A stretch of DNA of 64,000 nucleotides. Origin: Acinetobacter shaoyimingii. Its GTDB lineage: Bacteria > Pseudomonadota > Gammaproteobacteria > Pseudomonadales > Moraxellaceae. Of this stretch, positions 37,544 to 47,232 are shown piece after piece; within the stretch, counting starts at the first letter, position 1; each line of letters begins with the position of its first letter. The notes under the pieces were generated by a model that was not told the origin of the DNA, ran no database searches, and saw only the letters and a program-made list of their open reading frames with translations. The position numbers were made by a program, and so were the translations under genes. The stretch covers positions 1,674,001 to 1,738,000 of the forward strand of contig NZ_CP049801.1 in NCBI RefSeq assembly GCF_011578045.1. The letters are read 5' to 3'.

Positions 37544-39112
37544 TTATAGTGAATGTGAATGAATTGCGACACGTTGACGTTTTAACGTATGTGAATACGC
37601 AAGTTGTTCAATCTTTCTTAAATCTTTTAAGAAACTATTTCGCCAATGATGAATATCAAACTGTTTCAATCCTTTAAATAATTCACGGTAACGTTCTTGT
37701 TTTTCGACTTTAGACATACTCAAGGCTTTTTTTAAGGCATCAACCATACTCTTTGTATGATGAGGATCAATTAAAATCGCTTCAGGCATCTGTTCAGCAG
37801 AACCTGCATATTTGGACAGGATAAGGACACCAGGATCATCTTCATTCTGTGCAGCAATGAATTCTTTAGCAACCAAGTTCATGCCGTCTTTTAAGGAGTT
37901 AACCCAGCAAATATCAGCATCTCGATAGAGTTTCATGAGCTGATCATGTCCAACTGTATCGTGTGTACAATTAATAGGTGACCAATCGCCTTGCATATAT
38001 TGTTGGTTAATTTCCTTTACTTTGGCTTGAACATTTTTAAACAAGGTCTCATAAGCAGGAATATCCATTCGACATGGACATGCGATTTGAAGATCTGTAA
38101 TCATTTGATGATATTCAGGATGCTGTTTTAAGAAATCTGCAAATGCATCGAAACGTTCCAACATGCCTTTGGAATAGTCAACACGATCGACTGAAATAAT
38201 GGTTTTTTGCAACGCTGAATGTTCCATTTCAAAAATATCATCAATCGAAAGGTGGTTTTGTTGTTCTGCCGTTTTTCGAATTAACTCTGGATTAACGCCT
38301 ATAGGATAGCATTCGATTTTAATCATACGATGTTGAGCATTTAGAAAATGAGATGATGTGTTCTCTGATGCTTCATCGGCAGAATCAAGCACTTGGCACT
38401 TATTTTTTTGTCGTTCAATGTGACTGTCTTGAATGGTGTGAGCAAAATTTCGCTTTGATTGCTCAAGACTGATATCAACCGTATTTTTAGGCTGAGCTTG
38501 TACAAAGCCTTGACAAATTGACATGCATTTTTGTTGGTCATATTCGGTTTGTAGTCCTATGACATCATATTCACATAGATTACCAATCAACTGATCAGCA
38601 ACGCTCAGTTTTTTCCAAATCGATTGTTTGGCAAAGGGGATGTGCAAGAAAAACCCCATTCGATTTTTCATACCCAATTGACGACAATACGCTGCTACAC
38701 TCAAAAAATGGTAATCATGTACCCAAATCATGTCATCGGGCTGTGCTATTTTTTTTAGTTCTAAAGCAAAAAGCTGATTGACTGAAAGGTAAGTCTTAAA
38801 TTCATTTTGATCAAATTCAATCAAATCTTCGCGTTCATGCATGGCAGGCCAAAGCGTGTTATTGGAAAAACCACAATAATAATCTTGGTATTCTTTATGA
38901 GTCAGTGGACAGGTGATGTAATCCACCTGATCGATATGCACTGTCTGAAAATGTTGTTGATCCTTTGTTTCGACTTTTTCACCATTCCATCCTAACCAAA
39001 CACCACCAATTTCTTTTAAAGCATCTTGCAATGCAACAGCCAGACCGCCCGCTGCATGATGATCCGCTGAAGGAATATTTACACGATTCGACAATACAAT
39101 TAACTTAGACAT
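37544..39112 (-). CDS. otsA: Trehalose-6-phosphate synthase
   Basis: This glycosyltransferase joins UDP-glucose and glucose-6-phosphate to trehalose-6-phosphate. The 522-residue protein has the start LIVLSNRVNIP, the WVHDYHFL motif, the donor region ISVDRVDYSKGM and SLKDGMNLVAKEFI near the C terminus. The ATG at 39112 has GGAG nine bases upstream and overlaps otsB by eight bases; the longer frame to 39169 is not supported. Between GLQTEYD and YPIG there are about 40 extra polar residues (including HIERQKNKCQVLDSADEASE) compared with the E. coli enzyme as I recall it. A second unusual point is the Ser/His-rich tail. Confidence 0.94.
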   Translation of the reverse strand: MSKLIVLSNRVNIPSADHHAAGGLAVALQDALKEIGGVWLGWNGEKVETKDQQHFQTVHIDQVDYITCPLTHKEYQDYYCGFSNNTLWPAMHEREDLIEFDQNEFKTYLSVNQLFALELKKIAQPDDMIWVHDYHFLSVAAYCRQLGMKNRMGFFLHIPFAKQSIWKKLSVADQLIGNLCEYDVIGLQTEYDQQKCMSICQGFVQAQPKNTVDISLEQSKRNFAHTIQDSHIERQKNKCQVLDSADEASENTSSHFLNAQHRMIKIECYPIGVNPELIRKTAEQQNHLSIDDIFEMEHSALQKTIISVDRVDYSKGMLERFDAFADFLKQHPEYHQMITDLQIACPCRMDIPAYETLFKNVQAKVKEINQQYMQGDWSPINCTHDTVGHDQLMKLYRDADICWVNSLKDGMNLVAKEFIAAQNEDDPGVLILSKYAGSAEQMPEAILIDPHHTKSMVDALKKALSMSKVEKQERYRELFKGLKQFDIHHWRNSFLKDLRKIEQLAYSHTLKRQRVAIHSHSL

Positions 39113-39992
39113 GGCGATGCTCCTCGTTATGTAGATATTTTGGAATTTGATTTTTTTGTTTAAGTGCAAAAGTTTTCAATAAATGAATAAATTCACGAAC
39201 AGCAGATACATCTTTAAGGCGGTATTGTGCAAACGTTGCACCTTCACCGACTTTGATGGAGATGCCATTGAGTTCACGAATGACCTTAAAACCCGATTCA
39301 TCGGTTTGATCATCACCGATAAATATCGGAATCAGTGATTGTAAGGTCAATTGATCTATCAGTTTTAGTATGGCTTGGCCTTTATCAGCATCTTTTAACA
39401 TCAACTCAAAGACAAACTTACCTTGATTTAATTTAAGATCGCTGTATTTGGCATGTAATTGATGCATGATGTCTTGTGCAATATCGGCATATTGTGGTGC
39501 TTCTCGATAGTGCAAAGCGATGGCATATTTTTTTTGTTCAATTCTTAAGTTTGGATAGGGTCGACATGCGGCTTCCAAATCCTTTAGCACTTTGTTGAAA
39601 TCTTGCCATTTACTGGGAGATTGAATATGCGAATCTATTTGGGTGCGTAACTCTAAACCATGTGTTGCAGCAATCGGAACATCTAAGGGAGATAATAAGC
39701 GCGTTGCATCTTGCATACTGCGTCCGGTCACAAACAACACAGTAATCTCTGATTTTTTTAAAATTTGAAGATCTTCAATGATCGATGAGGCGATAAAACT
39801 TAAATTTGGATTGGGATGAAATTCTGAAATAGTTCCATCGATATCTAAAAAAAGGCAATATTTTTGTGTGGTAGAAATTTGTGGATTAGAAAATTGCTTG
39901 ATAATGTCATTGCATAGCGCTAATGAAGAAATAAAATCATTAGAAATATAGTCATTATTTTCATGAATTGAGTCATCCTTCGACGCAAACAT
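39105..39992 (-). CDS. otsB: Trehalose-6-phosphate phosphatase
   Basis: The 295-residue HAD phosphatase has the nucleophile motif FLDIDGTISE (Asp50, Asp52), VTGRS and the metal-binding GDDQTDESGF. It removes phosphate to give trehalose, an osmo- and desiccation protectant. It precedes otsA and overlaps it, so the two enzymes are co-translated. The first 40 residues before the HAD core are longer than in E. coli OtsB and look unstructured. Confidence 0.94.
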   Translation of the reverse strand: MFASKDDSIHENNDYISNDFISSLALCNDIIKQFSNPQISTTQKYCLFLDIDGTISEFHPNPNLSFIASSIIEDLQILKKSEITVLFVTGRSMQDATRLLSPLDVPIAATHGLELRTQIDSHIQSPSKWQDFNKVLKDLEAACRPYPNLRIEQKKYAIALHYREAPQYADIAQDIMHQLHAKYSDLKLNQGKFVFELMLKDADKGQAILKLIDQLTLQSLIPIFIGDDQTDESGFKVIRELNGISIKVGEGATFAQYRLKDVSAVREFIHLLKTFALKQKNQIPKYLHNEEHRHV

Positions 39993-40398
39993 TGTTATTG
40001 CCTATTTAGCTATGATGTATTGATACTTCCTTAGTTATGCTTTGAAAAGTTGTATTTTTACATTAAATACGTATAAAACTACAAAGTGTTAATATATGTA
40101 AGTGAATGTGTATCTCTATAAATAAACTCCATCTTGTATTCACAATTTGTTGTTTAAAAATTATTCAACTCATTAAGTGTTTGAAATAAAATCAATCTCA
40201 TTTTTCTTTTTTAAATTTTATTTTTAGATTTGAAGTTCATATATTTAACTTTGCACCTGAAATACTGAAATTTCATCATGTTTAAAAATGAAAACAATTG
40301 TAAGAATCTACTTACTCATCCTCAGTCAACAAACTTCTTATAGAAACTTTTTTTAAAGCTTCCTTTATAAAAATTCTAAATCGAGGTGCTATTTATGA
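39993..40398. other. Intergenic region upstream of otsBA
   Basis: This AT-rich stretch should hold the otsBA promoter on the minus strand and the end of the AEC gene region. I see no sigma-70 promoter I would defend and no gene. Confidence 0.4.
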
Positions 40399-41334
40399 CT
40401 AAAACAAAGGTCGCAATAACAGTACAGCGCTGATACTTAAAAAAGAAAGGAGCGCCGTTAGCATTACAGCCGCAGATGCTTGTTCAGCCACGCCATAGTT
40501 TTGACCATAAATCGCCGTTGCACTGGCCATAGGTAGGGCAGCAAGAATCAATGCTGCAAAGTACATTTCAGAAGTGGTGTTGGGTAAGCAGAAAAACACC
40601 AATGCCATGGTCAAGGGCATCAAGAGCATTTTAAAGCTGCATATCGACAGGATATTCTTGCCAATAGAAGCAATGTTGAGTGTAGATAGACTGCCACCAA
40701 TCACAAATAAAGCCAGAGGCGTTGCTGTATGCGCAAAGAAATTCAGTGTGGTTTCAATGGGTTTAGGCCATTGTATTGAGATTAATGACAATACACAGCC
40801 AACGACAATCGATTGAATAACGGGATGTTTAATTAGGCTTTGAATGGTCGTTTTGAATAACGCTGTCAGCCTTAAATCTTGATGTCGTCCCATTTCAGCT
40901 AAAAAGAGCATTAGACTCAGCATAATAATACTTTCAATAATCAGGGTCATTGCCAAATACGGAATAGCATGTGAACCTAAAATCATGGTCAAAACTGCCG
41001 TACCAATAAAGCCTGTATTTGACATGGAACTACCGAAAGCAAAAATTGAGGCTTTTTCAGCAGGAAGAGATCGAGCTTTTCTAAAATAAAAATAGCCTAA
41101 GCAGAAAACAGAGATCGATGTTAGCGCATAACCAAGGAAATACGTGGTTTGCCAAATTTTCTGTAATGGAGTTGTCGATAAGGCATACACCAAAAAACTC
41201 GGCAGTGAAATTTTGATAATAAATTGGCTTAATATCGGAATTGAACTCATCGGAAGTAATTTAGCTTTGATGCTGATGAATCCAACTGCAATCATCAAAA
41301 AAATAGGCAGATTAATTGCGAGTATTTGATCCAT
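40399..41334 (-). CDS. AEC-family transporter
   Basis: The 311-residue membrane protein has ten predicted helices. It shows the family pattern at the N terminus (INLPIFLMIAVGFISIKAKLLP) and MSNTGFIGTAVLTMILG in the middle. The auxin efflux carrier family moves malonate, malate or other organic anions in bacteria. The substrate is unknown. It lies between otsBA and the alicyclic acid cluster and may belong to neither. Confidence 0.85.
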   Translation of the reverse strand: MDQILAINLPIFLMIAVGFISIKAKLLPMSSIPILSQFIIKISLPSFLVYALSTTPLQKIWQTTYFLGYALTSISVFCLGYFYFRKARSLPAEKASIFAFGSSMSNTGFIGTAVLTMILGSHAIPYLAMTLIIESIIMLSLMLFLAEMGRHQDLRLTALFKTTIQSLIKHPVIQSIVVGCVLSLISIQWPKPIETTLNFFAHTATPLALFVIGGSLSTLNIASIGKNILSICSFKMLLMPLTMALVFFCLPNTTSEMYFAALILAALPMASATAIYGQNYGVAEQASAAVMLTALLSFLSISAVLLLRPLF

Positions 41335-41785
41335 TCAATATTCCAGTGTTTAAACGGCAGACTTTAAGGTCTTAACGTTATGTCTTAAAAAGACGATCGA
41401 TGTATTGAAGTCATTTTGCGACAGTATTCAAAAAAATAACCAATACTCAATTTCATCAGATGTTATATGTTCATTTTTAACTTCTGATAAGCCAAAAATA
41501 CGTGATTTTGATTATAACTCAGATGCATAGCATAAGAGATCATTTGTATGGCGAACAATTTGGCAAATGTACTATTCCTTTCATTCATATAGATAGATTG
41601 TATGGAGGCAAGATGAATACATCGCATGAATGAATTGGCTTTGTTCGATTTGTTTGCAAGATTGATGTTTGAAACCATAAATTGATTGAAAAATATACTA
41701 AAATAATCATTTATATCAATAACATGTTTTAAAAAATAACCAAAATTAGAAAAAGTGCGCGGTTTTATTTATTATTTTAAATTAA
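41335..41785. other. Intergenic region before the alicyclic acid cluster
   Basis: No convincing gene was found. A minus-strand frame at 41463-41678 has no ribosome-binding site and Ile/Asn-rich AT-driven composition. Confidence 0.4.
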
Positions 41786-41805
41786 TATGTAAATATATTG
41801 ACATA
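41786..41805. promoter_or_regulatory. Shared palindromic operator, copy 1 (upstream of hydratase operon)
   Basis: TATGTAAATATATTGACATA is a 20-bp near-perfect inverted repeat, broken only at positions 6 and 15. Its end contains TTGACA (41798-41803), a full -35 match. TAGCTT at 41821-41826, 17 bases on, is a weak -10. Two other copies stand before other operons of the cluster, at 45838 and 48104, and a degenerate one lies at 48031. Confidence 0.75.
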
Positions 41806-42074
41806 AAATAAATCATCGTTTAGCTTAAAAACTCAGCTTTTTAGCGTAATTGCTAAGCTGTGAATTAGCGAAAAGTCATTAATCCATGATGGGTTTGGGT
41901 TGAAATGAACAATAGCTAAAAACGTTGGATACAAGTTTTAGTATCTCAAATTGTAATATTCATAATCCAAATTGCTAGCTTCACCTCTAACAATCAACAC
42001 ATAGGTTTTGTTTAAATATCGCTATTTGGACCATGTATAAACTATAAAAAAATGCCACAAGGAAATGTGCACAT

Positions 42075-42839
42075 ATGTTAAAGCTTAAAATTCAAGATGA
42101 TGGTGTTGCAATCGTTGAACTGAATCGTCCAGAAGTTCGTAATGCCTTAAACATGGCGTTAAGGCAGCAACTCGCAATCACTTTTGATCAGCTTGATCAT
42201 GACACAAATGTACGTTGTATTGTCCTAACAGGTGGGCATGATGTTTTTGCAGCAGGTGCTGATATACAAGATTTTACTACGGCAACGACTGCGGAAATGT
42301 ATTTACGTCATACAGAGCGTTACTGGCAAAGTATACAAACGTGTTCTAAACCGATTATTGCAGCAGTCAATGGTTATGCTTTAGGTGGAGGATGTGAGTT
42401 GGCGATGCATGCAGACATTATTGTTGCAGGTAAATCTGCTCAGCTTGGGCAACCTGAAGTGAAATTGGGCTTAATGCCAGGTGCCGGAGGTACGCAACGG
42501 TTACTTCGTGCAATAGGTAAATTTCAAACATTACTTTTGCTGCTCACAGGTAAGATGATCAGTGCTGATGAAGCTAAATCCATGGGTTTAGTCTCTGAAG
42601 TGGTTGAAGATGACGACACCATTTCGCATGCATTAAAATTAGCCCGTACCATTGCCAGTTATTCACCCATTGCGGTACAACAAATTAAAGAAGTGACATT
42701 GCTTGGGCAAGATTTGCCTTTGACTGGCGCATTGGCTTTAGAGCGTAAAGCATTTCAAATTCTGTTTGATACACAAGATCAAAAAGAAGGTGTTCATGCG
42801 TTTTTAGAAAAACGGAAACCTCATTATCGTGGAGAATAG
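42075..42839 (+). CDS. Enoyl-CoA hydratase, BadK/DcaE-like
   Basis: The 254-residue crotonase has the oxyanion-hole stretch GYALGGGCELAMHAD and the catalytic Glu region GQPEVKLGLMPGAGGTQRL. In this cluster two hydration steps are needed: of cyclohex-1-ene-carboxyl-CoA (BadK in Rhodopseudomonas) and of the 2-enoyl-CoA in pimeloyl-CoA beta-oxidation. Only this one hydratase is present besides ring-opening BadI, so it may serve both or one may be elsewhere. The next gene follows after three bases. PaaF of phenylacetate breakdown is a close relative but no paa genes lie nearby. Confidence 0.85.
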   Translation: MLKLKIQDDGVAIVELNRPEVRNALNMALRQQLAITFDQLDHDTNVRCIVLTGGHDVFAAGADIQDFTTATTAEMYLRHTERYWQSIQTCSKPIIAAVNGYALGGGCELAMHADIIVAGKSAQLGQPEVKLGLMPGAGGTQRLLRAIGKFQTLLLLLTGKMISADEAKSMGLVSEVVEDDDTISHALKLARTIASYSPIAVQQIKEVTLLGQDLPLTGALALERKAFQILFDTQDQKEGVHAFLEKRKPHYRGE

Positions 42840-42842
42840 AAC

Positions 42843-44354
42843 ATGAACATACAATCCATTGCCATTATTGGTGCAGGTATCATGGGTATGGGCATTGCCC
42901 AAATTGCAGCGCAAGCTGGAATGAAAGTACAGATTTATGATTCACATATGGGCAATGCACAACAAGGTCTGAATACATTAAAAACCACGCTTGAAAAATT
43001 ACAACAAAAAGGCAAATTTTCTGAAGAAGAACTAAAGCAAATACTGTCCCGAATTTTAATTGTAGATACGTTAGAACAAGTCGATGCAGTTGATTTGGTG
43101 ATTGAAGCGATTATTGAAGATTTAGAAATCAAACAAAATCTATTTAAACAGCTCGAAAAGATTGTTTCTACAGACACCATTCTTGCGTCAAATACGTCAT
43201 CTTTATCCATTACGGCTATTGCTTCTGTGCTTGAGCATCCTGAACGGGTTGCAGGTTTTCACTTTTTCAATCCTGTACCACTGATGAAAATTGTAGAAGT
43301 CGTAGCTGGTTTAATGACACAGAATCAAGTCATCAACACCTTGTTGGATTTTGCTAAAACAGTAGGACATTTAGGGGTGACCACCAAAGATACCCCAGGA
43401 TTTATTGTGAATCATGCCGGACGTGCCTACGGAACAGAAGCCCTAAAAATCTTCAGCGAAGGGGTCGCATCGTTCAGTGAAATTGATCGTATCTTGAGAG
43501 ATGGTGCTGGTTTTCGTATGGGACCTTTTGAATTGTTAGATTTAACAGGTTTAGATGTCTCACACCCTGTGATGGAATCGATTTATTATCAATATTATGA
43601 GGAAGACCGATATCGTCCAAATCCACTCACACGTCAAATGCTTGAAGGAAAGAAAATTGGGCGAAAAGTGGGTGAAGGTTTTTATCGTTATGAGAATGGC
43701 AATAAACAAAATGAAGCGCCAGTGGTGTCCATTCCCAAGGTCGACCAATTCAATCAAATTTGGCTTCAGGCAGATCGTGCACAAGATGTTGAATTATTAA
43801 AACAATATTTACAGCAACATGGTTTGCAATTGGATGAATCATTGCAACCTGATTCAGACAGTTTAATCATTTTGGCCACTTATGGTGAAGACACCACGAC
43901 AGCCGCGCTTCGTTATGGTGTTGATCCTAAACGTGCAGTCAATATTGATATGCTTACAGATTTTGCACGCCATCGTACCTTAATGCCATCTTTAATGACA
44001 GATCAGTCCTATATCGATCAGGCCCATGCCATTTTTGCGCAAGATAATGTGACTGTGTCTGTGATCGATGAAAGTTATGGATTTGTCGCACAACGTGTTT
44101 TGGCAATGGTGATCAATCTTGCATGTGATATTGCACAACAAAAGATTGCAACAGCATCCGATATCGATCAAGCCGTGAAACTCGGTTTAGGTTATCCATC
44201 GGGTCCCATTTCTTGGGGCGATTCTCTGGGTGCAGATCGAATTTTATTGATTTTAGAACGCATTCTAGCGTCAACCCATGATCAGCGCTATCGAGCAAGC
44301 CCATGGTTAAAACGCCGTGTACAACTGGGTTTACCGCTTTTATATCAATCATGA
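42843..44354 (+). CDS. 3-Hydroxyacyl-CoA dehydrogenase (PaaH/DcaH-like)
   Basis: The 503-residue protein has an N-terminal NAD motif AIIGAGIMGMGIAQIA, the catalytic His in AGFHFFNPVPLMKIVEVV, and two C-terminal dehydrogenase domains, the second with YGFVAQRVLAMVIN and GYPSGPISWGD. This two-domain architecture is that of PaaH and of DcaH in dicarboxylate degradation. It oxidises 3-hydroxyacyl-CoA with NAD. It lies three bases after the hydratase, and the thiolase follows after 67 bases. Confidence 0.9.
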   Translation: MNIQSIAIIGAGIMGMGIAQIAAQAGMKVQIYDSHMGNAQQGLNTLKTTLEKLQQKGKFSEEELKQILSRILIVDTLEQVDAVDLVIEAIIEDLEIKQNLFKQLEKIVSTDTILASNTSSLSITAIASVLEHPERVAGFHFFNPVPLMKIVEVVAGLMTQNQVINTLLDFAKTVGHLGVTTKDTPGFIVNHAGRAYGTEALKIFSEGVASFSEIDRILRDGAGFRMGPFELLDLTGLDVSHPVMESIYYQYYEEDRYRPNPLTRQMLEGKKIGRKVGEGFYRYENGNKQNEAPVVSIPKVDQFNQIWLQADRAQDVELLKQYLQQHGLQLDESLQPDSDSLIILATYGEDTTTAALRYGVDPKRAVNIDMLTDFARHRTLMPSLMTDQSYIDQAHAIFAQDNVTVSVIDESYGFVAQRVLAMVINLACDIAQQKIATASDIDQAVKLGLGYPSGPISWGDSLGADRILLILERILASTHDQRYRASPWLKRRVQLGLPLLYQS

Positions 44355-44421
44355 TCTTACCGTAACGATCATAAACTGGAAGTGATCGGATCAATGATAA
44401 AAAAAATTAAAGGACTAAATA

Positions 44422-45624
44422 ATGTTAGATGCATACATATACGACGGAATTCGTACGCCTTTTGGTCGCCATGCGGGAGGACTTGCAAGTACACGTCCAG
44501 ATGATTTGGCAGCACATGTTATTCGTACATTGATTGAAAAGCATCATTTGCCCAATGATATTTATGATGATGTTTTACTTGGAAATACCAATCAGGCGGG
44601 TGAAGACAGTCGCAATGTTGCGCGGCATGCAGCACTGCTTGCAGGCTTAGATGTAAAGACTCCAGCACAGACGGTCAACCGTTTATGTGCATCAGGGCTT
44701 GCGACCATTGTTGATGCAGCGCGTGCGATCACTTGTGGTGAGGGTGATATATATATCGCTGGTGGTGTTGAGTCAATGAGTCGCGCACCCTTTGTTTTTT
44801 CTAAAGCTGAAGTACCATTTAGTCGTGATTTTAAAGTCTTTGATACCACCATTGGCGCACGATTTCCCAATTCCTTGATCGAAAAGCAATTTGGCGCAGA
44901 TACCATGCCACAAACTGGGGACAATGTCGCCGTAGAATATGCAATTACGCGTGAACAGGCCGATCTTTTTGCTGCATCATCCCAAGCCAAATATGAAAAA
45001 GCCAAACAGGAAGGCTTTTTTGACGAAGAAATCATTGCTGTTGAAGTATCCCAAGGTCGAAAACGACCACCCAAAATCATCAGTACAGATGAACATCCAC
45101 GTCCTGCAACAGATCTGACTGCATTAGAAAAATTAAAACCTTTATTTGAGGGTGGAGTGGTCACAGCAGGGAATGCCTCAGGTATTAATGATGGCGCCGT
45201 AGCATTGATTATTGGTTCAAAAAAAGCAGAACACACACTTGGTTTTAAACCTATTGCAAAAATTTTGTCGTCAGGCGTGGTGGGTATCGAGCCTAGAATC
45301 ATGGGGGCAGGACCAATTGAGGCCATTAAACTAGCATTAATACGTGCCAATTTAACCCTTGAAGATATGGATATTATTGAAATCAATGAAGCCTTTGCCT
45401 CGCAAGTATTGTCTTGTTTAAAGGGCTTAAATATCGCATTTGATGATCCACGGGTGAATCCACAGGGTGGTGCAATAGCAGTAGGGCATCCACTGGGGGC
45501 TTCTGGTGCTCGACTTGCTTTAACAGCGGCAAGAGCATTGCAAAAAAATCAGAAAAAATACGCTGTAGTTAGCTTATGTATAGGTGTTGGGCAAGGTCTT
45601 GCCATGGTCATAGAGTGCGTTTAG
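44422..45624 (+). CDS. 3-Oxoadipyl/acyl-CoA thiolase (PcaF/DcaF-like)
   Basis: The 400-residue thiolase has its nucleophile Cys89 in NRLCASGLATI, plus GGAIAVGHPLGASGARL and SLCIGVGQG with the second Cys. The NTNQAGEDSRNVARHAALLAG segment matches beta-ketoadipyl-CoA thiolases, which act on dicarboxyl chains, rather than fatty acid thiolases. It would cleave 3-oxopimeloyl-CoA into glutaryl-CoA and acetyl-CoA. It closes the first operon. Confidence 0.9.
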   Translation: MLDAYIYDGIRTPFGRHAGGLASTRPDDLAAHVIRTLIEKHHLPNDIYDDVLLGNTNQAGEDSRNVARHAALLAGLDVKTPAQTVNRLCASGLATIVDAARAITCGEGDIYIAGGVESMSRAPFVFSKAEVPFSRDFKVFDTTIGARFPNSLIEKQFGADTMPQTGDNVAVEYAITREQADLFAASSQAKYEKAKQEGFFDEEIIAVEVSQGRKRPPKIISTDEHPRPATDLTALEKLKPLFEGGVVTAGNASGINDGAVALIIGSKKAEHTLGFKPIAKILSSGVVGIEPRIMGAGPIEAIKLALIRANLTLEDMDIIEINEAFASQVLSCLKGLNIAFDDPRVNPQGGAIAVGHPLGASGARLALTAARALQKNQKKYAVVSLCIGVGQGLAMVIECV

Positions 45625-45645
45625 ATACATGAGATAGACCCGAAT

Positions 45646-45680
45646 ACATCTCATTTTAAATGCAGAGATGAGATGTTTTA
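45646..45680 (+). terminator. Terminator of the first operon
   Basis: ACATCTCAT (45646-45654) pairs with ATGAGATGT (45667-45675), followed by TTTATT. It lies 21 bases after the thiolase stop. Confidence 0.7.
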
Positions 45681-45837
45681 TTGATCATTGGTCCATCATT
45701 GTAGCAAAATAAATAGCCTAAGCGTTAAAAAAAATTTATGAAAATAGCCTAAGCAAATATCAATATATTCATGTAAGAAGCAACATATTCTTTTTAAAAC
45801 ATTTAAATATCAATTCAATAAAAAACGTACAATAAAA
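45681..45837. other. Intergenic region with a direct repeat
   Basis: The 12-bp AATAGCCTAAGC occurs at 45712-45723 and 45743-45754, 31 bases apart. It lies before the operator at 45838. Its meaning is unknown. No gene. Confidence 0.4.
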
Positions 45838-45857
45838 TATGTAAATATATTGTCATA
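45838..45857. promoter_or_regulatory. Shared palindromic operator, copy 2 (upstream of acyl-CoA dehydrogenase)
   Basis: TATGTAAATATATTGTCATA differs from copy 1 by one base. The TTGTCA within it (45850-45855) works as a -35, with ATTAAT at 45872-45877. It stands 86 bases before the ATG at 45943. Confidence 0.75.
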
Positions 45858-45942
45858 AAATAAAATTTATGATTAATTAAAATGATCAATAACAATGAAA
45901 CATAGGCAATGGATCGTCCTATAAAATCTCAAGGAGCATCAC

Positions 45943-47097
45943 ATGATTCGTGATCCTGAAATGCTGCAACAACTCGTCAATACCATTCAACAATTTGTCA
46001 AAAATGAATTGGTGCCACTTGAGCATGAGGTCGAGGAAACCAATGCTATTCCTGAACATATCGTTGCTCAAATGCGCGAATTGGGGCTTTTTGGACTTAC
46101 GATTCCAGAACAATATGGGGGTTTAGGCATCACCATGGAAGAAGAGATTTATGTGGCGATGGAACTTGGACAGACATCAGCTGCATTTCGATCTTTAATT
46201 GGCACCAATAACGGTATTGGTTCGAGCGGGATTTTAATCGATGGCACAGAAGAGCAAAAACAAAAATACCTACCTCGTTATGCCAGTGGAGAAATGATCG
46301 GATCGTTTTGTTTAACTGAGCCTGATTCAGGTTCAGATGCTGCTTCTTTAAAAACCACAGCAGTTAAAGACGGTGACTATTATATTTTAAATGGCACTAA
46401 ACGTTTTATTACCAATGCACCTCGTGCAACCACATTTACCGTGATGGCAAGAACCAATCCTGAAATAAAAGGTGCAGGTGGGATTTCAGCATTTTTAGTT
46501 GAAGCAGGAACGTCAGGTCTTAGCCTTGGAAAAATTGATAAAAAAATGGGGCAACATGGTTCTTATACTTGTGATGTGATTTTTGATCGATGTAAAGTGC
46601 ATAAGGATCAGTTGATTGGCGGTGTAGAGGGAATAGGATTTAAAACTGCAATGCGGGTTTTAGATAAAGGGCGTTTACACATTGCAGGTTACAGCGTAGG
46701 TATGGCTGAACGAATGTTGAATGATGCTTTAAATTATGCCGTAGAGAGAAAACAATTTGGTCAAGCGATTGCCAATTTTCAATTGATACAAGCAATGTTG
46801 GCGGATTCTAAAGCTGAAATTTATGCGGCAAAATGCATGGTTTTAGATGCTGCGAAGAAGCGTGATGAAGGACTAAATGTCACAACAGAATCTTCTTGTG
46901 CCAAAATGTTTGCCACTGAAATGTGTGGACGTGTTGCAGATCGATGTTTACAAATTCATGGTGGTGCAGGTTATATCAGTGAATATGCTATAGAACGCTT
47001 TTACCGCGATGTTAGACTATTCCGTTTATATGAAGGGACCACACAAATTCAACAAATTATTATTGCCAGAGAAATGATTAAACAAGCGACAGCTTAA
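45943..47097 (+). CDS. Acyl-CoA dehydrogenase, DcaA-like
   Basis: The 384-residue FAD enzyme has CLTEPDSGSDAASLKT, QIHGGAGYISEYAIERFYRD and a catalytic Glu364 in RLYEGTTQIQQ. It belongs to the general short/medium-chain branch and resembles the dehydrogenase of Acinetobacter dicarboxylate degradation. In this cluster it is a candidate pimeloyl-CoA dehydrogenase, making the 2-enoyl-CoA for the hydratase encoded upstream. It is a single-gene unit with its own copy of the shared operator. GGAG lies before the ATG. Confidence 0.87.
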   Translation: MIRDPEMLQQLVNTIQQFVKNELVPLEHEVEETNAIPEHIVAQMRELGLFGLTIPEQYGGLGITMEEEIYVAMELGQTSAAFRSLIGTNNGIGSSGILIDGTEEQKQKYLPRYASGEMIGSFCLTEPDSGSDAASLKTTAVKDGDYYILNGTKRFITNAPRATTFTVMARTNPEIKGAGGISAFLVEAGTSGLSLGKIDKKMGQHGSYTCDVIFDRCKVHKDQLIGGVEGIGFKTAMRVLDKGRLHIAGYSVGMAERMLNDALNYAVERKQFGQAIANFQLIQAMLADSKAEIYAAKCMVLDAAKKRDEGLNVTTESSCAKMFATEMCGRVADRCLQIHGGAGYISEYAIERFYRDVRLFRLYEGTTQIQQIIIAREMIKQATA

Positions 47098-47168
47098 TTT
47101 TAATTGATGTATTGAATTAATTTTAGTTAGTTACTAATTAATAGTAAGTATGAACGATGCTACATTAA

Positions 47169-47203
47169 AAAAACCATCCGTTTTTATAAGGATGGATTTT
47201 ATT
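47169..47203. terminator. Terminator between acyl-CoA dehydrogenase and marR gene
   Basis: CCATCC (47174-47179) and GGATGG (47190-47195) are flanked by A and T runs. It lies between convergent genes. Confidence 0.75.
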
Positions 47204-47232
47204 TTGATGCATTATTTTTAGTGCTACAAAGT

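Noticed and set aside
41463..41678. 71-codon minus-strand frame before the alicyclic acid cluster
   Set aside because: No ribosome-binding site, composition explained by AT richness, no motif; treated as intergenic.
44592..45386. 264-codon open frame on the minus strand inside the thiolase gene
   Set aside because: It lies fully antisense to a thiolase with all active-site motifs and its translation is Ser/Ala-rich with no recognisable fold; it reflects codon bias of the real gene.
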